Below, piece after piece: positions 1 to 6,933 of a stretch of 23,873 nucleotides of DNA (position 1 is the first letter of the stretch; each line of letters begins with the position of its first letter). Origin of the DNA: Methanobacteriota archaeon (GTDB taxonomy: Archaea; Thermoplasmatota; Poseidoniia; Poseidoniales; Poseidoniaceae); NCBI GenBank assembly GCA_002725275.1, contig PBOE01000049.1:1-23873 (forward strand), read 5' to 3'. Below the pieces are notes generated by a model. That model saw only the letters and a program-made list of their open reading frames with translations, did no database searches and had not been told where the DNA came from. The translations under genes were made by a program, and so were the position numbers.

Positions 1-75
1 TTTGAACTTGGGTCCAAGCGTCCCAAACGCCCGAGTATAGGCCAAACTAACCCATACGCCCTTGGTCTGTGCCAC
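1..75 (-). CDS. 5' end of an unidentified gene (partial, leaves window)
   Basis: A GTG codon at 75-73 opens a frame with no stop to the window edge (25 codons, beginning MAQTKGVWVSL). An AGGTGAG ribosome binding site lies five bases upstream, and an in-frame TGA only three codons upstream rules out an earlier start. It follows the zinc-ribbon gene by 19 bases on the same strand, so it is probably the third gene of that transcription unit. Too little sequence is present to name a family. Confidence 0.55.
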   Translation of the reverse strand, partial: MAQTKGVWVSLAYTRAFGTLGPKFK

Positions 76-94
76 GGCGTCTCACCTATGAACT

Positions 95-535
95 TCACTC
101 AAAGAACATCCACCGGTCGGGTGCGAGACGGAGCACCGCCCCCTCAACTTCGGCCTGTTCCATGAAGGCTTCAGGCGTACCGTCAACCGAACGTCGCTCC
201 AAATGGAGACGAACCGTCTCAAGGCCAATGCTTCCATCTTCCTGCGCCATGGCGCGAAGCTCTTTCAGAAGGCTGCGCATGGACGCCGGCTGAGTTCCTT
301 CGGGTTCAACCTGTTTGGTCATCCGACGACGAAGTTCGTCTCGAAGGTCGTCAGGGGTGTTGGCAAGGGCGACCTCGACATGGAGCATGGCGCTGCTCGT
401 GCACTCTTTGACAACCTCGGAGGTGGCGTTAAGGGGCATGCCACAATGGGGGCATCGACCGCCCTGACGACGCTGACCCGAACATTGACCGCAGGCAGCG
501 CAGCGCACGACCAGCCATCGTTGTTCCTCGGTCAA
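95..535 (-). CDS. Zinc-ribbon / winged-helix-like protein, unknown function
   Basis: This 146-residue protein starts with a compact zinc ribbon: Cys12, Cys15, Cys28 and Cys31, spaced CX2C-X12-CX2C. The middle is a charged linker. The C-terminal 60 residues or so (from about Ser85) have the helix-helix-strand rhythm of a winged helix, ending in an aromatic RWMFFE tail like the wing of many archaeal small DNA-binding domains. The start is TTG at 535, chosen because an in-frame TGA (the stop of the upstream gene) lies three codons away and GGTGAGGGG sits just before it. It follows the arginine-decarboxylase-like gene by nine bases, so the two are surely co-transcribed. A nucleic-acid-binding or regulatory role is inferred from the architecture only; no specific family is recognised. 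Confidence 0.75.
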   Translation of the reverse strand: MTEEQRWLVVRCAACGQCSGQRRQGGRCPHCGMPLNATSEVVKECTSSAMLHVEVALANTPDDLRDELRRRMTKQVEPEGTQPASMRSLLKELRAMAQEDGSIGLETVRLHLERRSVDGTPEAFMEQAEVEGAVLRLAPDRWMFFE

Positions 536-544
536 CCCCTCACC

Positions 545-1189
545 TCACAGTGAGAAATCGTGGTTGCTCTGAGGCTGACCCGGACGACGGGCCGGCGCCG
601 CTGGGGCTTTGGTGTCGACCCGCTTTTTGGGTTCAGGTGCCGCCTTTCGAGTCAGGGCACCCCGGACCGGTCCGGTCTTGGTTCGAGCACCAAGCGAGAG
701 CGACTCAGGAAGGATCAGCGCTGCGACGGCCACACCGTGGTGATCTTGTCCTGCGGTCACCTCGTCGACCGCCACGTCAAACTGGAGGACTTCCAAGTCC
801 CTGCTCGCCAGCCTTCGCTGCAGGTTTCTTCGAAGAAGCAAGACGGTCTCTTCGTAGTCCAGGTCCGTCGTGATGGTCGCGACGATGGCACACTCATCGC
901 CCTCGGGGGTGACACACGAGGCCCAAGCCACACCCGCCGAGGCAGAGGAGCCGTTCCATGCGTAAGCCGTGGCCAAATGACACTCGACCAACGAGCCCAT
1001 GGGCAACGGTCGGGGCGGCGTCGCCTCAAAACCCAGCGGTAGCATGGCGCCCTGTGCCTGAATGAGACGTACATCCCCAAGGCCGAGTTCCACGAGGCCT
1101 TGGTCGAAGGCATCCTCGGCGTTCTCTCCCCAGGGTGCAACGGCGGTCATCAACCAACCAGGGCATGCGGGTGAACGGGAGGATTGCAT
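545..1189 (-). CDS. Pyruvoyl-dependent arginine decarboxylase homologue lacking catalytic residues
   Basis: The 214-residue product matches the PvlArgDC (PdaD) family over residues 10-160: a DAFDQGL segment, GLGDVRLIQ, LPMGSLV and a late HGVAVAAL segment correspond to conserved blocks of the Methanocaldococcus jannaschii enzyme. True family members cut themselves at Ser52-Ser53, and the second serine becomes the pyruvoyl group. Here these positions are Gln46-Gly47. The catalytic Asn47 is Arg41, and Glu109 falls on Thr105. These alignments are by eye from memory of the family. The protein therefore probably keeps the fold but cannot decarboxylate arginine by the known mechanism. Residues 165-214 form a basic Pro/Ala-rich tail absent from typical members. 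The ATG at 1189 has no clear ribosome binding site; Met14 (ATG at 1150) is an alternative start. It heads a minus-strand unit with the zinc-ribbon gene. Confidence 0.75.
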   Translation of the reverse strand: MQSSRSPACPGWLMTAVAPWGENAEDAFDQGLVELGLGDVRLIQAQGAMLPLGFEATPPRPLPMGSLVECHLATAYAWNGSSASAGVAWASCVTPEGDECAIVATITTDLDYEETVLLLRRNLQRRLASRDLEVLQFDVAVDEVTAGQDHHGVAVAALILPESLSLGARTKTGPVRGALTRKAAPEPKKRVDTKAPAAPARRPGQPQSNHDFSL

Positions 1190-1526
1190 GAGACCAACAC
1201 AACCGCAACGGGTTCATGAACACCTTGGTGATAGCGCCTCCATGGCAGGCCGGTCGCGCACGGTGTTGACCTTGGGTGCTGCCCTTGTCCTTTCACTGGC
1301 TCTACTGGCAGGTCTTGAATCAAGTGAGTATACGCTTACACTTGCAGCTGGTGCCTTGTTTGCAACCCTGTCAGGTGGTGCCTGGTTGTTGCTTTCATCA
1401 CCGGCAGCCAGGGGACAGCGCTCCATCAGTCCGTCGTACTCGGCAGGTGGACGGACGCCCGATTCGCTGACCTCGGCGGAAAACTTGCCGGATCCAATGG
1501 ACAACGACATGGACATGCCGCTGTGA
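1188..1526 (+). CDS. Small two-helix membrane protein, unknown function
   Basis: A 112-residue protein starting at ATG 1188 with a good GGGAGG ribosome binding site six bases upstream. After a polar N-terminus of about 25 residues come two hydrophobic helices with a short loop (roughly residues 25-42 and 48-69, for example TVLTLGAALVLSLALLAG), then a polar, Ser/Pro/Asp-rich tail ending MDNDMDMPL. It is likely an inner membrane protein with a cytoplasmic tail. No family is recognised. Its start codon overlaps the start codon of the divergent arginine-decarboxylase-like gene in the shared tetranucleotide CATG, and its stop meets the end of fttA. An alternative start is the ATG at 1242, which still precedes the first helix. 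Confidence 0.65.
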   Translation: MRPTQPQRVHEHLGDSASMAGRSRTVLTLGAALVLSLALLAGLESSEYTLTLAAGALFATLSGGAWLLLSSPAARGQRSISPSYSAGGRTPDSLTSAENLPDPMDNDMDMPL

Positions 1527-3431
1527 TCAAAACAAGCGCACCGTCTCAAGGTTGCTCGGAGCAAAGGTGAGGCAGTTGTACCGTTCCCTGAGCGTCAGAC
1601 CAAGTTCGTTGCACTTTTGATAGTCGCCGTGATGGCAGATGATGTTCTTGGGCGGCGGGTTGATGCGGTCCACGAAGTCAAGCAGCTGACGACGGTCAGA
1701 GTGCCCTGAAAAGCCGTCGATGGTGACCATTTCGCATCCGATTTTCACGATCTCCGTCTTGCCGTTGATGAGCATGGGAACTTCGCCGAAGCCCTTCTGC
1801 AAGCGGCGCCCGAGGGTGCCTTCGGCTTGGTAGCCCACAAAACACAAGGAGTTGCGTTCTTCGTGGGCCCAGTTCTTGAAGTACTCCATCACGGGGCCGC
1901 CGTTCAACATGCCCGAGGTGGCCAATACGATGCAGGGTGAGGTGTCCATCACGATGCTTTCTCGAAGTTCACGACCTTTGACCGGGCGGAACCACTCGCT
2001 GGTGAACGGGTTTTCACCGTCGTCCTTGAGCAGCGACTTGCTCAGCGCCTTTGTCAGGTAGTTGGGGTGCGAGGCGTGAATGGCCGTGGCCTCCTGAATC
2101 ATACCGTCCAGCCAAACCGGCACTGGCTTCACCGTACCCGATCTAAACAATTCATCGATGGCGATCATCACTTCCTGGCTCCGTCCGACCGCAAAGACCG
2201 GGCAAATCATCTTGCCTCCTCGCATCAGGGTGCGTGAAACGATGTCCTGCAGTTCTTGGTTGGCTTCTTGGCGTGAGGGTTGGTAGTCGCCCGAGGCGCC
2301 GTAAGTGGATTCGATGACCAACGTTTCCACCCGTGGGAAGCGAGTGTTGGCGGCGTCAAACAACCATGACTTCTCGTATTTTTGGTCGCCGCTGAAAACG
2401 ACGTTGTGCTTTCCGTCTGCGATGTTGAGGTGAACGGCGGAGGAACCCAAGATGTGACCGGCGTTGGAGAAGGTCAGCTTGACGTCCGGGGCAATGTCGG
2501 TGGTCGAGTCCCAATCAACGTCCACGACGTGCTTCATGCACATGCGAATGTCCTCCATGTCGTAGGGTGTTCGCTTGCCTTCAGCCCCCCCAACTTTGAG
2601 GTAGTCGGTTTGGAGCAGCAACATCAAATCACGCGTGGGCGGCGTGCAGTAAACCGGTCCACGGTAGCCGTACTTGAACAGGACCGGAAGCATTCCGGCG
2701 TGGTCGAGGTGAGAATGGGTCAGCACGACGGCGTCCAACTTGTCCAGCGGCAGCGCTTCCGGGGCGTTGAAGAACGGCATGGGGTCGGTGTCTGACGCGA
2801 TGTTCACGCCGACGTCGATCATGATTCTCGATTCGTTGGTGGTGACGTAGTGGCAGGCGCGACCGACCTCTCGGTACGAACCGAGAGCCGTAACCCGTGC
2901 CCACGTCCCGCCTGGGCGGGTTGGCCGGTGGATGTTCAATCCAAAATCCTTCAACAATTTTCGTCGCTCGTCCCCGTGGGTTTGGCGGTACATGCGAATG
3001 TCGTGAACCGTTTTCGAGAACAGCGGCGGCGTACGCTCGACCTTCACGGCCCAGCCGGTTTTGTCCCGAATAGCGTTGCTGTTTTGTCCTCGGCGACCGA
3101 TGGCGGTACCGGGTTGGCGGCACTGAATGGTGACTTCACGATAGCAGGCATCGAAATACATCTCCGTGATGTCGGCATCCTCAGGGATGATGTCGTTGAT
3201 GACGTCCTTGGCCTCGTCCATGTCCATCATGGCGTCAATGGGCGTTCGAAGCACGATCTTCCGCTTGATGCGACGCGCAATCTTTCCAATCAGCCCGTCC
3301 TGCCCCGTGAAGGGTTTCATGTTCGTGGTGATGATGGCGATGTTTCCAGCTTCCAAGTCCACTTCGTACTCAATGTTGCGAGGGATGATCTTCGCAATCT
3401 CGTCTTTCAATTCCCGGTAGGTCATTTGCAT
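1527..3431 (-). CDS. fttA: Archaeal transcription termination/3'-end nuclease FttA (aCPSF1)
   Basis: This is the archaeal CPSF73-like beta-CASP metallo-beta-lactamase nuclease, which cleaves nascent RNA and terminates transcription. The 634-residue product has the expected order: an N-terminal region with two KH-type domains (GRRGQNSNAIRDKTGW near residue 120), then the metallo-beta-lactamase core. The zinc-binding signature THSHLDH is at residues 238-244, with later ligands His326 (NAGHILGS) and Asp349 (SGDQK), His577 (FSGHSD) and His600/His601 (HHGD). The beta-CASP insert lies between, including PVFAVGRSQE and LATSGML. No key residue is missing. I chose ATG 3431 because GAGGTGA lies five bases upstream; a GTG at 3440 would add three residues. 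It lies 88 bases downstream of psmB on the same strand. Confidence 0.97.
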   Translation of the reverse strand: MQMTYRELKDEIAKIIPRNIEYEVDLEAGNIAIITTNMKPFTGQDGLIGKIARRIKRKIVLRTPIDAMMDMDEAKDVINDIIPEDADITEMYFDACYREVTIQCRQPGTAIGRRGQNSNAIRDKTGWAVKVERTPPLFSKTVHDIRMYRQTHGDERRKLLKDFGLNIHRPTRPGGTWARVTALGSYREVGRACHYVTTNESRIMIDVGVNIASDTDPMPFFNAPEALPLDKLDAVVLTHSHLDHAGMLPVLFKYGYRGPVYCTPPTRDLMLLLQTDYLKVGGAEGKRTPYDMEDIRMCMKHVVDVDWDSTTDIAPDVKLTFSNAGHILGSSAVHLNIADGKHNVVFSGDQKYEKSWLFDAANTRFPRVETLVIESTYGASGDYQPSRQEANQELQDIVSRTLMRGGKMICPVFAVGRSQEVMIAIDELFRSGTVKPVPVWLDGMIQEATAIHASHPNYLTKALSKSLLKDDGENPFTSEWFRPVKGRELRESIVMDTSPCIVLATSGMLNGGPVMEYFKNWAHEERNSLCFVGYQAEGTLGRRLQKGFGEVPMLINGKTEIVKIGCEMVTIDGFSGHSDRRQLLDFVDRINPPPKNIICHHGDYQKCNELGLTLRERYNCLTFAPSNLETVRLF

Positions 3432-3473
3432 GATGTTCACCTCTGGCTCCCGCAGTCAACATGGACCACAGCA

Positions 3474-3508
3474 CACCCCGAAAGGGGCGTTAAGCGGCAG
3501 CGCCGCGG
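3474..3508 (-). promoter_or_regulatory. Two short hairpins between psmB and fttA
   Basis: The 88-base psmB-fttA gap holds two adjacent perfect inverted repeats: CCCC/GGGG around a four-base loop (3476-3487) and GCGGC/GCCGC around three bases (3494-3506). They could mark an RNA processing or attenuation point. There is no T-run after either on the minus strand, so a simple terminator is not supported. Confidence 0.3.
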
Positions 3509-3519
3509 GAGAATGAGAC

Positions 3520-4140
3520 TCACTTCAGGAGTTTTGCAATGTCGTCTTGGGAGACTTGCTGGTAGCCGGAATCGGGCGTGATGACGGCCAAATCCATGCC
3601 GTTGCCGGACGCCGCATCACGCTGTCCCGATGCATGAAGTGCTCTCGCCGCCAGTTTTAACGCCTCCGCTTGCGTCATGTTCTCCTTGAAACCGTCCTCA
3701 AGGACACCGTACATGTAAGGAGAGCCAGAGCCAGTGGCACAGTAGGCGTCGGGAATCGACCCGCCAGCGGAGTCGATGGAATAGACGTGGCCACCGTCGT
3801 CGTCCACACCGACAATGAGGAGTTGGACCCAGTGGGGACGTCCAGCCAGAATGTTGGCCGTCAGGGTAGCGGCACCCTTCACGGTCATGGGCTGTTGGCG
3901 GCGCAATTCAAACAGCGCCACTTCGGCCGCAAGGGTCCGGGACAACGACTGGGCATGACCGACCAAGCCGGCCGTGGTCAGGGCGAGGTTGTGCCCGATC
4001 TTGAACAACTTCTGCACGCTCTTGTTGGCGATGAAGTGCCCCATGGTGGCACGATGGTCGGCACCAACCACGACGCCTCCCTTGAAGGTGATACCGACGG
4101 TGCTGGTTCCCGTCTTCATGACGGTCTGGTGTTCTGACAT
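3520..4140 (-). CDS. psmB: Proteasome beta subunit
   Basis: This is the catalytic beta subunit of the archaeal 20S proteasome, an N-terminal-threonine protease that degrades unfolded proteins in the cytosol. The 206-residue precursor has an 11-residue propeptide ending in Gly11; cleavage would expose Thr12 (the family motif is G/TTTVGI, here G/TSTVGI). In mature numbering, Asp17 and Lys33 of the active site are Asp28 and Lys44, and GxGSPY and the DLAVIT strand near the C-terminus are in place. Length is normal for archaeal beta subunits. The frame stays open far upstream, but homology starts at the ATG at 4140, preceded by GAAGGGAA. It precedes fttA on the same strand and is divergent from sepF. 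Confidence 0.96.
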   Translation of the reverse strand: MSEHQTVMKTGTSTVGITFKGGVVVGADHRATMGHFIANKSVQKLFKIGHNLALTTAGLVGHAQSLSRTLAAEVALFELRRQQPMTVKGAATLTANILAGRPHWVQLLIVGVDDDGGHVYSIDSAGGSIPDAYCATGSGSPYMYGVLEDGFKENMTQAEALKLAARALHASGQRDAASGNGMDLAVITPDSGYQQVSQDDIAKLLK

Positions 4141-4230
4141 GTTCCCTTCACTTTCCCGACACTTCTTGAACCTTGGGCATTGAGGGTCTGGTTGCAACGG
4201 ATGAAGCCATCCACAAACCAAATCCGGCGC

Positions 4231-4244
4231 CGTTCTAAAAAAGC
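4231..4244. promoter_or_regulatory. Possible TATA element in the psmB/sepF divergent region
   Basis: The 143-base divergent gap holds one clear A/T block, TTCTAAAAAA (4233-4242), in otherwise GC-rich DNA. Read to the right it would place transcription start near 4264, about 20 bases before the sepF-like GTG. Read to the left (TTTTTTAGAA) it would give psmB a leader of about 70 bases. Orientation cannot be settled by reading. Confidence 0.35.
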
Positions 4245-4283
4245 GGGGGAGTGTTGAAGAAGCCTCGTCTTTGACCGTCAGCT

Positions 4284-4901
4284 GTGCGGCGAAGAAGGCG
4301 GAAAGAAAAAGACGAAGCCCAGTCTTCGCTCGATGCCTTTTCACAACCCGTTGCTTCACCACCACCGACCAAACCGTCGGTTCCTGAAATGCCGGACCTC
4401 GACCTCCTGGAGGCTGCAGAAGCCAAACTGGACCAAACCACGGTTGCACAGGCGCCTGCTCCCAAGGCCGGTCTTGGCCCCCGCAGTTTTTCCATGCCGA
4501 GCGCCTCTCGGACACCCGCATCGCGAATGCCGAGGGGTGAGGTGACGTACCACAACTTGGGTCAGTTGTACCCGAACGCCCCGGTCCCGCTCTACGAGGG
4601 AGAAATGGTGCTTCACAATTCCACGCTGCTCGATTTGACGGGGTGCGGTCAACTGATGGATTGGGTGGCCGATGGACACGGATGCGTGGTGGAGTTGAAG
4701 CGAATGATGAAGCGAACAACGGAGTTTAACCAGGCGCTGACCATGCTCCATCAATTTGTGGAAGGGGACGTTCAAGGTCAAATCATTCGCATCACGGACA
4801 CCCGTCTGCTGCTGCTCCCACAGGGCTGTCGGGGCATCAGAGGGACGGAGATGGAAGGGTTCGCCGTTGATGCCGACGACCTGAAGGACGTGTACGGATG
4901 A
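4284..4901 (+). CDS. sepF: SepF-like cell division protein (FtsZ membrane anchor family)
   Basis: The 205-residue product has a strongly basic N-terminus (MRRRRRKEKDE), a long Pro/Ala-rich linker to about residue 100, and a compact C-terminal alpha/beta domain (about 123-185) with the SepF/DUF552 pattern: a hydrophobic strand (GHGCVVELKR), a helix (EFNQALTMLHQFVEG), and the strands GQIIRITDTRLLLLP followed by a G-containing turn. Archaeal SepF binds FtsZ and tethers it to the membrane. The usual N-terminal amphipathic helix is not obvious here and is replaced by the Arg/Lys cluster. GTG 4284 is the only possible start, since an in-frame TGA lies at 4272. No ribosome binding site is visible, consistent with a short leader. 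It overlaps the next gene by ATGA. The family call rests on domain pattern and length, so it is moderate. Confidence 0.6.
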   Translation: MRRRRRKEKDEAQSSLDAFSQPVASPPPTKPSVPEMPDLDLLEAAEAKLDQTTVAQAPAPKAGLGPRSFSMPSASRTPASRMPRGEVTYHNLGQLYPNAPVPLYEGEMVLHNSTLLDLTGCGQLMDWVADGHGCVVELKRMMKRTTEFNQALTMLHQFVEGDVQGQIIRITDTRLLLLPQGCRGIRGTEMEGFAVDADDLKDVYG

Positions 4902-5539
4902 AGGAGCAATCGATCGACCTCCCGTGCCCGATTTGTTCCTCATCGGGCAACGTGAACATGATCGCCCACATCGATGAGATCCCCTACTTTGGCGAGCACA
5001 CGCAGGTCACCATCCTGTGCCACGACTGCGGGTGGAGGCAAACCGATTTCATTCCCGCCGAGGGGAAAAAAGCAGGTGGCTGGTCGATGGTCATCGATGA
5101 AGAGGAAAAACTCCGGGCGCGTGTCGTCCGTTCATCGTCCTGCACCGTGTCCGTTCCCGAGTTGGATCTGGAAGTGAACCCCGGAACGAGTTCCACCGGT
5201 TATGTTTCCAACGTCGAGGGCGTCTTGCACCGGTTTCAAGAGATCATCAACATGGTGGAACGGGACCTCTCAAACCAATTCTTGGCAGCCGAAGGAACGG
5301 AACGCGACGCCCTGATGGAGCAGATGGCCACGCTGCAGCACATGACCCTGACCCTCGCCAATTTGGGTGGGCCCGAGGCCGAACCCGTAACCCTCTTGCT
5401 CCTCGATCCGCACGGGCATTCGATGATTCTCCACCCCGATGCAGAGGAGCGACCGCTGACGGAGGACGAGTTGGCCACCCTTCCCGTTGGACCTGACCCT
5501 GCGGTGTTTTCAACCGACGACACGACGACCTCAGCGTGA
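4898..5539 (+). CDS. ZPR1-related zinc finger protein
   Basis: The 213-residue protein fits the short archaeal single-unit ZPR1 family, in contrast to the duplicated eukaryotic protein, which binds the elongation factor eEF1A. The N-terminal zinc finger uses Cys10, Cys13, Cys41 and Cys44 (CX2C-X27-CX2C), with the family motif DEIPYFGEHTQVTILCHDCG. The following beta domain contains the typical region from SSSCTVSVPELDLEV to the GYVSNVEGVLHRF segment (TTVEGLL in relatives) and a helical stretch. The C-terminal 60 residues are an acidic tail. Its function in archaea is unknown; a chaperone-like role on translation factor EF1A is inferred from eukaryotes. The ATG overlaps the sepF-like stop codon (ATGA), so the two are translationally coupled. 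Its end overlaps the convergent trpS gene by nine bases. Confidence 0.88.
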   Translation: MKEQSIDLPCPICSSSGNVNMIAHIDEIPYFGEHTQVTILCHDCGWRQTDFIPAEGKKAGGWSMVIDEEEKLRARVVRSSSCTVSVPELDLEVNPGTSSTGYVSNVEGVLHRFQEIINMVERDLSNQFLAAEGTERDALMEQMATLQHMTLTLANLGGPEAEPVTLLLLDPHGHSMILHPDAEERPLTEDELATLPVGPDPAVFSTDDTTTSA

Positions 5540-6916
5540 ATCTTCTGCGAGGAACGCTGACACCTGATGGGCGGTTTGGTCGCGCATCTCATGGAGGTTG
5601 GCCATCCATGCCGTGGCCCGCTCGATGCAAAGTTGCTTCATCTCACCTGCCAGCAACGTTCCGGCTCTGAACGCAGCGTTGATTTCACCGAGGTAGGCGT
5701 CGTCTTCCTCGAAGAAGTACATCATGTACTGATAGGCAACATCAATGTCGGGGTTGCCACCCAAACGACGGTGTTCCTCAACGGTGGGTTGGCCTCCGGA
5801 GAACGCCCGCTTGATCTTCTTCTCGACCGTGGCGATATCGTCCCGCAGAAACAAGGTGGTTTTGGGCTGACTGCTGCTCATCTTGTCCCCGGTCATCCCC
5901 ACAGCGAAGTGATGGTAAGTCGATGAAGGCGCCATCAACCCCGGACCGCCCAAGGACCGCTCAAGGCGCAAGAGGGCCATGCGAAGGGCGTGCTTGTCCC
6001 GTGAGGTGGCTGATGGAATGTGAACGGTGCCTTGCTTGGGACTGGACATGATGTCAGAGAAACCCAAGGCTGCAACGGCTTCAACGACCCGGTCAAACAC
6101 GGCGGCAACTTTGGCTTTGTCAACCCGACCGTTGGGGAGTTGCCCGAACACCTCGGCGTTCTCATCGTGCACCGAGAGGCTGACGAGCCATCCTCTTGAC
6201 GAGGACTCACGCAGGTTGAACCAGTTGGTTTTGGAGGCCAGACCGCGGGTCAAGCGAAGATGCGGGTCCTGGTCAACGCCAACGGGCACAACGATGGGTC
6301 GGAGACCGCCGTATTCGTCGATTTGTGGGTGTAAGATATCACCGACTTGGACAAGAGGGGCTTGGACATGCGCCAGGTTGGTTTCTCCACAAAACCCGTA
6401 AATCGCTTCAAATTCACTGAGGTTGGTTCGCTTACCGAGCTGGAAGCCCAAGCGCTGAACGACGGGGCGCGTGGATTGGAAGTAGACGTTGGTCTTCGCT
6501 GGATCGAGGCCCAAGGCTGCATAGTGCGAAATGTACTCCTCGAGAGCCACGGTGCGCCCCTTCGCCAGCGAAACACCTCGGGTCGCTTGACTTTCAAGGT
6601 CAGCCACGGCGATGGTGACGTCGCCGCCCTGCTCCTGGAACCACCTGGCCTGTTCAACCACCATGGAATGGCCAAGGTGCATTTGGCCACTCGGCATCAA
6701 ACCCGTGAGGACACCGAAGGGAGCTCCTGTGCGTTGTGCCTCGAGGATTTGGTCCACGTCTCGGTGAGCGAACACAATGCCGCGTCGATGGAGTTTGGAC
6801 GGTGAATCAAGTTGGACGCCCTCCATCGACGTGAGACCGAACCGGTCGATGATTCGATCATAATCGGTGGATTGGGCGCTGCCCCAAGGATCAATGACGA
6901 GGTCGTCTTGAGCCAT
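5531..6916 (-). CDS. trpS: Tryptophanyl-tRNA synthetase
   Basis: This class I synthetase charges tRNA-Trp with tryptophan. The HIGH motif is HLGH (residues 80-83, within PSGQMHLGHSM) and the KMSKS motif is KMSSS (345-349). The ATP and amino-acid pocket segments VPVGVDQDPHLRLTR and SSTYHHF are present. The N-terminal VIDPWGS block and an insertion of about 90 residues between LTRGLAS and LMAPSSTYH make this the longer, haloarchaeal-like form (461 residues) rather than the compact archaeal form. The start is ATG 6916 with GGAGG eight bases upstream; a TTG at 6931 is in frame but would swallow that site. It follows the exported protein gene by 17 bases on the same strand and converges on the ZPR1-like gene. 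Confidence 0.95.
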   Translation of the reverse strand: MAQDDLVIDPWGSAQSTDYDRIIDRFGLTSMEGVQLDSPSKLHRRGIVFAHRDVDQILEAQRTGAPFGVLTGLMPSGQMHLGHSMVVEQARWFQEQGGDVTIAVADLESQATRGVSLAKGRTVALEEYISHYAALGLDPAKTNVYFQSTRPVVQRLGFQLGKRTNLSEFEAIYGFCGETNLAHVQAPLVQVGDILHPQIDEYGGLRPIVVPVGVDQDPHLRLTRGLASKTNWFNLRESSSRGWLVSLSVHDENAEVFGQLPNGRVDKAKVAAVFDRVVEAVAALGFSDIMSSPKQGTVHIPSATSRDKHALRMALLRLERSLGGPGLMAPSSTYHHFAVGMTGDKMSSSQPKTTLFLRDDIATVEKKIKRAFSGGQPTVEEHRRLGGNPDIDVAYQYMMYFFEEDDAYLGEINAAFRAGTLLAGEMKQLCIERATAWMANLHEMRDQTAHQVSAFLAEDSR

Positions 6917-6933
6917 GTGTGCTTCCTCCAAAC

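Noticed and set aside
2850..3581. 243-codon plus-strand open frame
   Set aside because: It is antisense to fttA, which is unambiguous, and crosses the fttA-psmB gap.
4141..4719. Upstream extension of the psmB frame
   Set aside because: It runs antisense to the sepF-like gene, and beta subunit homology and propeptide begin at ATG 4140.
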